A DNA stretch of 64,000 bases, taken from contig NZ_CP036339.1 of NCBI RefSeq assembly GCF_007746075.1, forward strand, positions 4,121,786-4,185,785, in the 5' to 3' direction. This document shows, one piece after another, positions 52,936-60,868 of this stretch. The first letter of the stretch is position 1, and the number at the start of each line of letters is the position of its first letter. The notes beneath the pieces are model-generated. The model did not search any database and had not been told where the DNA came from. It saw only the letters and a program-made list of their open reading frames with translations. Both the position numbers and the translations under genes were made by a program. This stretch comes from Lacipirellula limnantheis. GTDB taxonomy: Bacteria; Planctomycetota; Planctomycetia; Pirellulales; Lacipirellulaceae.

Positions 52936-53484
52936 ATGGCGATGAACTATCCCCGCATTGGCGAGGCGCTTGTTCGCGGAGAACGGCATCGGCTGGCGGC
53001 GGCCGAGCCGGAACTGATGATTGGCGATCTGAACGGCCCGGTCGGCGTGGCCTTCGCCAACCTCCTTGGCGGTCAAGTCGAAGGGCACACCCGAGTGTTG
53101 GCACTGCTGAACGCCGACGTCGCGGTGAAGCCGGCAACGTTGATGGTCAGCAAGGTGACCGTCAAGAAGAACAAGTACACGAGCATTCTGATGGGGTCGG
53201 TTCAGGCGGGCATTGCGCACGGCGTGCTCGACGCGGTGAGAGACGGGACGATTCCGCGAGACCAATGCGAGAAGATCGGGATCATCGCGGCGATCTGGCT
53301 CTACCCGGAAGTCGTCGAGGCGACCGATCTGGATTATGAGGACCTGTTCAACACCCACCGCAAGTCGATGCACTTGGCCATCAAGAAGGCGATGAGCGGC
53401 GAGCCGACGATTGAATGGCTGCTGGAGAATCAGGACAAGATTGTTCATAGCTATCATCAGAAGGGTTTGGATGGGAAGCTGTAG
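52936..53484 (+). CDS. Formaldehyde-activating enzyme (Fae) homologue
   Basis: A 182-residue Fae-fold protein. In C1 metabolism Fae condenses formaldehyde with tetrahydromethanopterin. Family signatures: GHTRVLALLNADVAVKPATL, VSKVTVKKNKYTSILMGSVQAGIA and the C-terminal THRKSMHLAIKKAM. An ungapped comparison by eye with Methylorubrum Fae puts Glu24 (AEPELMIG) where that enzyme has its proposed catalytic His (AHIDLIIG); His18 is nearby but shifted. It may therefore be a diverged Fae2/3-like or sensor protein. ATG at 52936 or the third codon are both possible, with AAAGGA upstream. Its position amid demethylases that release formaldehyde supports a formaldehyde-related role. Confidence 0.85.
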   Translation: MAMNYPRIGEALVRGERHRLAAAEPELMIGDLNGPVGVAFANLLGGQVEGHTRVLALLNADVAVKPATLMVSKVTVKKNKYTSILMGSVQAGIAHGVLDAVRDGTIPRDQCEKIGIIAAIWLYPEVVEATDLDYEDLFNTHRKSMHLAIKKAMSGEPTIEWLLENQDKIVHSYHQKGLDGKL

Positions 53485-53866
53485 GCGCTGGAACTTGTAG
53501 CCCCTGGCTCCGCCCGGGGGTCGATGCGCGCTCGATGCCGTCGCGGTCGGCGGCGCTACCCCCCCCGGCGTAGCCGGGGGCTAGAGGGCTGAGCGGACGC
53601 GCGTTTTGCCATCAGAATTGCGCCTGCCGGCCTGTCGGGTTTTTCAGAGTCGATTTAGAGTAAAGTGACGGTGTAGGACTGCGAACGCCGCCTGGAATGG
53701 CGGGATTTTCGTCCGGCTCGGCATAGTCGGCGGCTCAGCGTCGTGGCGACGAGTGCGGAGCCCCCTCTGCGAGCGGTTCTCGCTGTGTGGGGAGCAGGGT
53801 GACGGTGTGGGCGTATTGAATCTTCCCGCATTTAAGACGAACTGAGGACGACGGCAACCTAACGAT
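53485..53866. other. Intergenic region with GC-rich repeat
   Basis: A 382-base gap between the Fae homologue and the second FAD gene. It contains the inverted repeat at 53498-53584 and a weak hairpin GCGAG-CGGTT-CTCGC near 53769. Two stretches reading TGACGGTGT (53667 and 53801) flank it. No gene. Confidence 0.5.
53498..53584. repeat. GC-rich inverted repeat, copy B
   Basis: The left arm GTAGCCCCTGGCTCCGCCCGG (53498-53518) and right arm ending GCCGGGGGCTAG (53584) are inverted copies of each other and relatives of the element at 51293-51374. It may end the fae transcript. Confidence 0.75.
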
Positions 53867-55132
53867 ATGACAATGCAATCGGCCGATGTGATCGTTATAG
53901 GAGCCGGCGTCGCTGGGCTCAGCACCGCCATGCAATTGGCCCTCCGCGGCGCCAGCGTCATCGTGCTGGAGCGCGAACGGATCGGCAATGGATCGACCGG
54001 ACGCGCCGCCGGGTTACTTGGCCAGTTGCGCGGCAACGTCGAGCATACTCGCATGCTGATCGACGGCATCGAGATCGTTCGGCAGCTTGAAAAAACGACC
54101 GGGACCGAAATCTTCGTCCAAACAGGTTCGCTGCGGGTCGCCGAGACGCCGGAACGGGCCGCGGAGATCGCCTCGCTGGTGGCGATGGGAAAGTCGATCG
54201 GCTTCGACATCGAGCACCTGCCGGCGAGCGAGGTGGCGAAGAAGCTGCCGTACATGCGAACCGACGATCTGCTCGACGCCTGCTATTGCCCTACTGACGG
54301 CCATCTGCAGCCGGCGGAGCTAGTGAGCGGTTATTTGAAAGTCGGCAAAGATTGCGGCGTCCAGTACAAGACGAACTCGCCGGTGATCGAAATTCTGCAC
54401 GCCGGCGGTCGCGTCCAAGGGGTGCGGACGGCCGAGGGTGAGTATCACGCGCCGAAAGTGGTGAACGCTGGCGGACCGTGGTCGTACCTCAACGCCGAAC
54501 TTGCCAATGCGACGCTGCCGACGGCGGCGATTGGGCATTACTACCTCACGACGCGGCCCGATCCGAACCACCCGGTCGACCGGATGAGCCCGGCGATTCG
54601 CGATCGCGAGTTGCGGCTCTACACGCGGCCCGAGAGCGGCGGCCTGATCGTCGGCATCTACGACGCCGAGCCCGACCAGCACAACATGCGGAAGCTTCCG
54701 GTCGACTTCGACATGTCGCGGATGAAGGCGGCCCGCGATTCGATTCAGGTAGCCCGCCTGCTGGAAGCGACGAACGCCCGTTTCCCGTGGATCGACGAGC
54801 GGACGCCGATGACGATCACCACCGGCATCATGACGTTCACGCCAGACGCTCGGCCATTCTGCGGCGAGATGCCCGACCTGGAAGGGCTCTATCACTGCGC
54901 CGGCTTCTCGGGCCACGGTATCGTCCAGAGCCCGACGATCGGGCTGATTATGTCCCAACTGATTCTCGACGGGCAGAGCAGCTATGATTGCGAGTCGATC
55001 GAAGCTGATCGCTACTTTGAATTGCCCGGTTACATGACTCGCGCCGATATCGAGCGACGCTGCTTCGAGATGGCCGGCAATTATTACACGAAAATCGAGA
55101 AAGCGACTCCTGTCGCCACCGGCCACGCCTGA
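53867..55132 (+). CDS. FAD-dependent amine oxidoreductase (DAO/DMGDH-like), second copy
   Basis: A 421-residue flavoprotein paralogous to the one at 45886-47118. Rossmann motif IVIGAGVAGLSTAMQL (about residues 9-24) followed by VIVLERE. The STGRAAGLLGQLRG segment has Arg where DMGDH carries the flavin-linked His, so FAD is probably non-covalent. CPTDGHLQPAELVSGYL is shared with the paralogue (CPTDGYLQPSDL). HCAGFSGHGIVQSPTIG is the C-terminal FAD site. No folate domain. The stop overlaps the etfB start (TGATG), tying it to ETF as electron acceptor. Likely an N-methylamine demethylase that hands electrons to ETF. Confidence 0.87.
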   Translation: MTMQSADVIVIGAGVAGLSTAMQLALRGASVIVLERERIGNGSTGRAAGLLGQLRGNVEHTRMLIDGIEIVRQLEKTTGTEIFVQTGSLRVAETPERAAEIASLVAMGKSIGFDIEHLPASEVAKKLPYMRTDDLLDACYCPTDGHLQPAELVSGYLKVGKDCGVQYKTNSPVIEILHAGGRVQGVRTAEGEYHAPKVVNAGGPWSYLNAELANATLPTAAIGHYYLTTRPDPNHPVDRMSPAIRDRELRLYTRPESGGLIVGIYDAEPDQHNMRKLPVDFDMSRMKAARDSIQVARLLEATNARFPWIDERTPMTITTGIMTFTPDARPFCGEMPDLEGLYHCAGFSGHGIVQSPTIGLIMSQLILDGQSSYDCESIEADRYFELPGYMTRADIERRCFEMAGNYYTKIEKATPVATGHA

Positions 55133-55887
55133 TGAAGATTCTGGTACCGACCAAGCGGGTCCCCGACACCGATCAGAAGATCACCGCGACGGCCGACGGG
55201 TCGGGCGTCGCGTCGGATCATTTGCCGTTCGTCGTCAACCCGTTCGACGCGATCGCCCTGGAAGAAGGGGTGCGGATCGTCGAGAAATTGGGGGACGACT
55301 CCGAAGTGGTCGCCGTCGGCATCGGCGAGGCCGACTATGTGCAGCAACTGCGGACGGCCCTGGCGATGGGCTCCACGCGGGCGATTTGCATCGAATGCGA
55401 TCAGCCGCTCGATCCTTGGAACGTCGCCCGGTTGCTTAAGGAGATCGTCCTGCGCGAGCAGCCTGACCTCGTGCTGATGGGGAAGCAGGCGGTCGATGAC
55501 GACGCCAACCAGACGGGGCAGTTTTTGGCCGCACTCCTCGATTGGCCGCAGGCGACGTTTGCTTCGCGGGTGGAGTTGCTCGCGGGCGAGATTCGCGTTG
55601 ATCGCGAGACCGATCATGGCATCGAAACGCTGCGACTCCCGCTGCCGGCCGTCGTGACGACCGACCTGCGGCTCAGCGAGCCGCGCTACGCCTCGATGGC
55701 GGGGATCATGAAGGCAAAGAAGAAGCCGCTCGACATGATTCCCTTGGCAGAGTTGGGCGTCGCGCTGGAACCACGAGTCGAAGTTCTGCGGTACCATTCG
55801 AGCGAAACGGTCCGTCGCGGCGAGCGATTACGCAGCGTCGACGAGCTGGTCGAGCGGTTGCGGCAGGATGTGGGAGCACAGGCGTAG
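55132..55887 (+). CDS. etfB: Electron transfer flavoprotein beta subunit
   Basis: A 251-residue ETF beta subunit, binding AMP and part of the FAD of the heterodimer. Typical regions: MKILVPTKRVPDTDQKIT, VNPFDAIALEEGVRI, LVLMGKQAVDDDANQTGQ (the family signature) and ETLRLPLPAVVTTDLRLSEPRYASMAGIMKAKKKPL. It shares one base with the upstream FAD gene and is two bases before etfA, so the three are one translational unit. It accepts electrons from flavin dehydrogenases. Confidence 0.95.
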   Translation: MKILVPTKRVPDTDQKITATADGSGVASDHLPFVVNPFDAIALEEGVRIVEKLGDDSEVVAVGIGEADYVQQLRTALAMGSTRAICIECDQPLDPWNVARLLKEIVLREQPDLVLMGKQAVDDDANQTGQFLAALLDWPQATFASRVELLAGEIRVDRETDHGIETLRLPLPAVVTTDLRLSEPRYASMAGIMKAKKKPLDMIPLAELGVALEPRVEVLRYHSSETVRRGERLRSVDELVERLRQDVGAQA

Positions 55888-55889
55888 GA

Positions 55890-56879
55890 ATGAGCATGAG
55901 GATCGTCGTCGTTGCGGAACATGATGGTACGGCTGTGCGGGGAGCCAGCCTCTCGGCGCTGGCGTTCGCGCAGTCGGTAGCTGCGGCGACTGGCGGGGAC
56001 GTGAGTTGGCTGGTGCTGGGCCATAAAGTTGACGTCGTCGCCCAGGATGCGGCCCTCTTGGCGCCGGTGATCGTGGTCGATTCACCGGCACTGGAGAATC
56101 CGATTGCCGAGCCGTTCGCGCGGGTGATTTCGACCGTCGTGAAAGAACGGGGCTTCGAATTGGTCGCAGCCGCATCGTCGACTTTTGCCAAAGACATCGT
56201 GCCTAGGGCTGCAGCCCAACTCGGCGGGGCGATGGCGAGCGACGTGGTGCGGCATGAACTGGCGGACGGACGCCTGCAACTCGACACGCCGCGGTATGCG
56301 GGGGCAGTGACCGCGACGGTCGTGTTGCAGGGTTTGCCGCAGATCGTCACCGTGCGCGGCTCGGCCTACGCCGCCGCGCAGCCGACGGGCGAAAATCATG
56401 GCATTGAACGGCTCGAACTCAACCCCGCCGTGTTCGACTGTCGCGGGAGTTACGAAGGGCTCAAGTCAAAACAAAACGCCCGGCCTGACGTGACCGAGGC
56501 CCGCGTCGTCGTGTCGGGAGGCCGAGCGTTCAAGAACGCCGAGGATTTCGAGCAACATGTCGGCGGGCTGGCTGACGCACTGGGTGGCGCCGCCGGAAGT
56601 TCGCGGGCCCTGGTCGACGCCGGCATCGCGCCGAATGAGCTGCAAGTCGGCCAGACGGGAAAAATCATCGCCCCGGAGGTGTATATCGCCCTGGGAATCT
56701 CGGGCGCCGTGCAGCATTTGGCGGGAATGAAAAACTCGCGTACGATCGTGGCGGTGAACAGCGACCCCGAGGCGCCGATTTTCGACGTCGCCGACTACGG
56801 CCTCGTCGGGGACGTTTACAAGATTACGCCCGAGCTCATCGAGAAGTTGGAGTCTCATGCCGTCGGTCTCTCCCGCTGA
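55890..56879 (+). CDS. etfA: Electron transfer flavoprotein alpha subunit
   Basis: The 329-residue ETF alpha subunit. The N-terminal domain has RIVVVAEHDG and FAKDIVPRAAAQLGGAMASDV; the C-terminal FAD domain has the signature VGQTGKIIAPEVYIALGISGAVQH and AVNSDPEAPIFDVADYGLVGD. The last 23 bases overlap the next gene, the membrane Fe-S protein, suggesting coupled translation and direct functional linkage. Confidence 0.95.
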   Translation: MSMRIVVVAEHDGTAVRGASLSALAFAQSVAAATGGDVSWLVLGHKVDVVAQDAALLAPVIVVDSPALENPIAEPFARVISTVVKERGFELVAAASSTFAKDIVPRAAAQLGGAMASDVVRHELADGRLQLDTPRYAGAVTATVVLQGLPQIVTVRGSAYAAAQPTGENHGIERLELNPAVFDCRGSYEGLKSKQNARPDVTEARVVVSGGRAFKNAEDFEQHVGGLADALGGAAGSSRALVDAGIAPNELQVGQTGKIIAPEVYIALGISGAVQHLAGMKNSRTIVAVNSDPEAPIFDVADYGLVGDVYKITPELIEKLESHAVGLSR

Positions 56880-59010
56880 ACTGATGCTGGCCGCGGCCTC
56901 GCAGCCGCTTATGCGGGAGGTATTTGGGAACATCCCTGGCTGGGCCAAGGGGTTGTTTTACGTCGTTGCCGCCGTGGCCGTGGGAGCATGGGCTTACGGT
57001 ATCTACCGCCGCGTGCGGTTATGGCGGCAGGGGAAGCCGAGCGGCGGCGTCAACTACGCCGCAGCCCTGAAGCGCGTCGTTCGCGACGTGCTGCTGCAGG
57101 GCCGATTCCGTGGTCGGCCGTTCGCCTCGCTGGCGCATGTGCTGCTATTTAGCGGCTTCTTCGTGTTGCTGATCGGCACCACGCTCGTGGCGATCGAACA
57201 TATCCTGGCTGACTTGCTCGGCCGGCCGGCGAGCGATCCGGTATTTCACAAGGGACTGTACTACGCCGTTTACGAACTGGTGACCGACAGCTTTGGCGTC
57301 GCGTTCCTGGTTGGCTGCACGATGTTTTTGGTGCGCCGGTTGCGCGGAGCGGGGAGTTTCGCTAAGACGCCGGCCGACGTGGGGATGCTGGTCCTGCTGA
57401 TTGTGATCGGCGTCACCGGTTACGTCGTCGAGGGCCTGCGGATTATCCATGCCGCGACGCCGCTGCCGGGGCTCTCGCCGGTGGGCTACGTGACGGCGAG
57501 CTTGTTCACCGCGGCAGGCGTCGATCAGGCGGGAGCGGGCCGGCTCCACTTCGCGCTCTGGTGGTTCCATGCGGCGCTGGCGCTAGGGTTCATCGCCTGG
57601 ATGCCCTATTCACGGCTGATCCATTCGCTCGCCGGGGCGATCAACCTGGCCATTCGCAACGAACGGCTCGGCACGCTGCGGCCGATCTCGATGGCCGAGG
57701 TCGAAGAGACAGGGCTCATCGGCGTCGCCAAGCTGGAAGACTTCACCCGCCAGCAGCTCGCTTCGCTCGACGCGTGCGTCTCCTGCGGCCGCTGCCAGGA
57801 TATGTGCCCGGCGTTCGAGGCGGGCAAGCCGCTGTCGCCGCGGAACGTGGTGCAGGAGCTGGTGGGGGTGATGAATGTGCGAGGGGTTGGTGGGCAGTCG
57901 GCGGGGGGCAGTGGGCAGGAAAAAGATTCCGGACTGCCGCTAGCGGGCGGGGTGATTGGGGAGGAGACGCTGTGGTCGTGCACGACCTGCGGGGCGTGCG
58001 CCGACGTTTGTCCGCTCGGCGTGAGCCCGATGGGGATGATCACCGACTTGCGGCGGTTCCTCATTGGCGACGGGGCGTTGCGCGGCTCGCCGGCGACGGC
58101 GCTCCAGAAGACTGATCGGGTGGGCAACCCGTTTGGCCTGCCGCAAAAAGAACGACTCGCCTGGGCCGCGGGGCTCGATGTTCCGCTGGTGAAAGACAAC
58201 CCCGAGTACGAGGTTCTCTACTGGGTCGGCTGCGCGGCGGCGTACGATCGGCGGGCTCAGAAGATTGCACGAAGCGTCGTGCGACTGTTGCAAGCGGCCG
58301 ACGTCAACTTTGCCGTCCTGGGACCGGAAGAGCGCTGCACCGGCGAATCGGCGCGCCGGATGGGGGATGAATTACTCTTCCAGCAGTTGGCTGAGCAGAA
58401 CGTGGCGACGCTCGGCGAGCATCGCGCCAAGCGGATCGTCGCCCATTGCCCGCATTGCGTGAACAGTCTGCGGAACGATTACCCGCAAGCGGGGGGCGAG
58501 TACGAGGTGGTGCATCACAGCCAGTTGCTCAGCGAGTTGGTGGCCGACGGCAAGCTCCCTGCGATGCCCACGACAACTGCCGTCGGCGGGTCGATCACCT
58601 ATCACGATCCCTGCTATCTCGCACGGGCGAACGGCATCACCGAGGAACCGCGGGCGGTGCTGGCCGCCGTCGCGGGGCAGGGGGGCGGCAACGCCGATGC
58701 GGGTGCGCTGCCGATTATCGAACTGCCGCGTAATCGACGCGAAACATCCTGCTGCGGTGGCGGCGGGGGGCGGATGTGGTTCGATGATGCGCCGAGTCAG
58801 CGCGTCGGTCGCGGGCGCGTGGAGGAGATTGTGGGCTCGGGGGCGGCGACGGTCGCCGTGTCGTGTCCCTTCTGCCTGATGATGGTCGGCGATGGCGTTG
58901 CGGCGGAGAAGCCGACGATGCAGGTACGCGATATTGCGGAGCTGTTGGCAGAGGCGACGCTGGGGCCTGAGAGCGGAGCGGCTAATGGCAATACGCCTCC
59001 TTCTGCATAA
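56857..59010 (+). CDS. Membrane Fe-S oxidoreductase, DgcB/HdrD-like ETF partner
   Basis: A 717-residue fusion. The N-terminal part (about 25-270) has five or six membrane helices resembling NarI-type cytochrome b, with histidines in ASLAHVLLF and WWFHAALALGF as possible haem ligands. Two [4Fe-4S] sites follow: Cys307, 310, 313, 317 and Cys375, 378, 381, 385, separated by a Gly/Ser-rich linker. Two CCG (HdrB/D-type) domains end the protein (VGCAAAYDRR, EERCTGESARR; YHDPCYLARANG, SCCGGGGGRMW). DgcB in Pseudomonas dimethylglycine catabolism has this build. It most likely passes electrons from ETF to quinone, replacing ETF:quinone oxidoreductase. It overlaps etfA by 23 bases. Confidence 0.9.
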   Translation: MPSVSPAELMLAAASQPLMREVFGNIPGWAKGLFYVVAAVAVGAWAYGIYRRVRLWRQGKPSGGVNYAAALKRVVRDVLLQGRFRGRPFASLAHVLLFSGFFVLLIGTTLVAIEHILADLLGRPASDPVFHKGLYYAVYELVTDSFGVAFLVGCTMFLVRRLRGAGSFAKTPADVGMLVLLIVIGVTGYVVEGLRIIHAATPLPGLSPVGYVTASLFTAAGVDQAGAGRLHFALWWFHAALALGFIAWMPYSRLIHSLAGAINLAIRNERLGTLRPISMAEVEETGLIGVAKLEDFTRQQLASLDACVSCGRCQDMCPAFEAGKPLSPRNVVQELVGVMNVRGVGGQSAGGSGQEKDSGLPLAGGVIGEETLWSCTTCGACADVCPLGVSPMGMITDLRRFLIGDGALRGSPATALQKTDRVGNPFGLPQKERLAWAAGLDVPLVKDNPEYEVLYWVGCAAAYDRRAQKIARSVVRLLQAADVNFAVLGPEERCTGESARRMGDELLFQQLAEQNVATLGEHRAKRIVAHCPHCVNSLRNDYPQAGGEYEVVHHSQLLSELVADGKLPAMPTTTAVGGSITYHDPCYLARANGITEEPRAVLAAVAGQGGGNADAGALPIIELPRNRRETSCCGGGGGRMWFDDAPSQRVGRGRVEEIVGSGAATVAVSCPFCLMMVGDGVAAEKPTMQVRDIAELLAEATLGPESGAANGNTPPSA

Positions 59011-59060
59011 AATAACTCGCCCACCGCCATCGTTACCACAATGGGCGCTCAATAGCGCTT

Positions 59061-59149
59061 AACTACGGAGAACACAGAGAGCACTGAGTGAAGCACAAAA
59101 CACCAACTCTCTTGTCTTCTCTGTGACCTCTGTGTTCTCTGTGGTAAAT
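59061..59149. repeat. Inverted intergenic repeat (ACAGAGAACACAGAG type)
   Basis: CTACGGAGAACACAGAGAGC (59063-59082) and the inverted CTCTGTGTTCTCTGTGGT (59129-59146) flank a short spacer. Repeats of this kind are dispersed in many genomes. It lies between convergent genes. Confidence 0.7.
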
Positions 59150-59182
59150 GGTTTTTGCAATGCCTGCTAATAGCGATCCCTA

Positions 59183-60766
59183 CTAAGCGTACCCAAATTC
59201 TCGGATGAACGGCTCGAGCGTCTTCATCGCGGGGGCGAGCAACTCCTCGTAGTGCTGCCAGCGGCCGATGGCGCGGGTGTAAATCGGCTGAGCCACCGCT
59301 TCGTAGCTGGGACTGGTCACTTGTTTGTTTTTCTCGCCGCTGAGCCGCTCACGGTAGCCGAGCACTTGGTCGTCCCACGGCAGGCCGAGGGTTTCGAGCG
59401 CGAGGCGGGCTTGTCCGGCAGCGTCGGCCACCGTGTCTTCGTAACGGACTTCGCGCCATGGCGTTTCGATCAGGCCGCGAAACTTCAGCCACGCCGACAT
59501 GTCAAGCGCATAGCGCTCGGCCGTACGAACCGGGTCGAGGAACCGAACGCTCACTGCGTTCAGGGGTAAATAGCGGAGGTAACAGCTGAGCACGACGTCG
59601 CGCGGATCGCGGAGCGCGACGATCAGGTGCGTCTCGGGGAAGAGACGCAGGACGAGCGGGATTGTCAGGTTATAGGCGGGGTTCTTGTCGAGATGGAGTC
59701 GCCCGGCAATTGGTTCGCCCAGGAAATACTCCATTGCGGCAAAGTAGCGGCAGCGATCTGTCGCCAATTGAGCGTCGGATAGTTCGTTGAGCGCGCTGAA
59801 CAGATTCCGATCGCTGCGGCGACTCACGACCGATTGCAGAAGGTCGCGACCGATGAAGTCTCGCTCTTCCGAACTCGTCAGTGCGGGATGACTGTCGAGG
59901 AGTTGTTCCAGCAGCGTCGTGCCGCTGCGCGGGAAACCGGTGAGTAGCGCGGTTCGCGCCTCAAGCGGCGGGGCCGAGTCGCGCCAGCGGCGGAAATCAT
60001 CGGCTGAGATACCGTCGATCAGGCGACGCATTTCGCCGTGGATTTGATTCGAGACGGTCATGTGCGCCGTCTCGTGCCTCCGCTGCGCTTCTTTGCACTG
60101 CTCGATCGCCTCGACGGCGCCGGCATAGTCGCCCTGCGCGTCCCGCATTAGTGCGATTTCGCTCCACGCCTCCCAAGCGGCGGGCAAGTCGTCGGCGCTG
60201 CGGGCAATGAGATCGCGAAAGATCGCCTCCGCTTGATCGAGTCGCCTCAGGCGTCGCTGAATGCGACCGCGAACCAGCCAGACTAGTGCCAGCGAGTACC
60301 CGGTGCGGACGGTTCGTTCGATCAAATCTTCCGCTTCTTCGAGACGGTGGGCCCGCTCGTAAAGCGAGGCAAGCTCCATCCAAGTTGGCGGACCGGCGCC
60401 GGGAAGGTCCGCCGCCAGCTGATACGCGGCGAGGGCGCGATCCGGCAGCTTCAACATGCCGTAGGTTTCGCCGATGTAGTGGTGAACGCCAGGGTGTTTC
60501 GGCGCGCGGCGCACGAGGCGAGCCAGGACGTCCTCCATGCGCTCGAACTCGAATTTCTCCGCGTAGGCCCGCGCAGGAACGATGTACGACTGTACATTAT
60601 TTGCATCGTCGCGAATAATCGCGTTGAACATTGCGATCGCTTCTTGCCGGCGACCTTCGCGCCAGAATCCAAGCGCAGCGCGTAGTTGCGGCGTATGGCG
60701 ATCGATCATCGTCGACGGGCTCAGCAAGGAATTTGCCGCTCTTCTGCCTCGCGGTGGTTTGGCCAT
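59183..60766 (-). CDS. TPR-sulfotransferase
   Basis: A 527-residue protein. The N-terminal half (about 25-240) is a set of TPR-like helical repeats (LGFWREGRRQEAIAMFNAII, PDRALAAYQLAADL, RLDQAEAIFRDLI). The C-terminal half is a PAPS-dependent sulfotransferase: 5'-phosphosulfate loop TGFPRSGTTLLEQLLDSHP, 3'-phosphate site VALRDPRDVVLSCYLRYLP, and VRYEDTVADAAGQAR. It would transfer sulfate to a hydroxyl or amine acceptor, unknown here. It follows a close paralogue on the same strand, separated by 102 bases; the two ORFs differ by only 16 residues in length. Confidence 0.9.
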   Translation of the reverse strand: MAKPPRGRRAANSLLSPSTMIDRHTPQLRAALGFWREGRRQEAIAMFNAIIRDDANNVQSYIVPARAYAEKFEFERMEDVLARLVRRAPKHPGVHHYIGETYGMLKLPDRALAAYQLAADLPGAGPPTWMELASLYERAHRLEEAEDLIERTVRTGYSLALVWLVRGRIQRRLRRLDQAEAIFRDLIARSADDLPAAWEAWSEIALMRDAQGDYAGAVEAIEQCKEAQRRHETAHMTVSNQIHGEMRRLIDGISADDFRRWRDSAPPLEARTALLTGFPRSGTTLLEQLLDSHPALTSSEERDFIGRDLLQSVVSRRSDRNLFSALNELSDAQLATDRCRYFAAMEYFLGEPIAGRLHLDKNPAYNLTIPLVLRLFPETHLIVALRDPRDVVLSCYLRYLPLNAVSVRFLDPVRTAERYALDMSAWLKFRGLIETPWREVRYEDTVADAAGQARLALETLGLPWDDQVLGYRERLSGEKNKQVTSPSYEAVAQPIYTRAIGRWQHYEELLAPAMKTLEPFIREFGYA

Positions 60767-60868
60767 GATTGCAGAACGCTCTTAGAACCCGGCGCCTCCG
60801 GAGCAGAGGAAAACGCTAAACGCATGAGTTGCGTAAGCTGACTCTCGGCGGAGTCTAGTTGCGAATCA

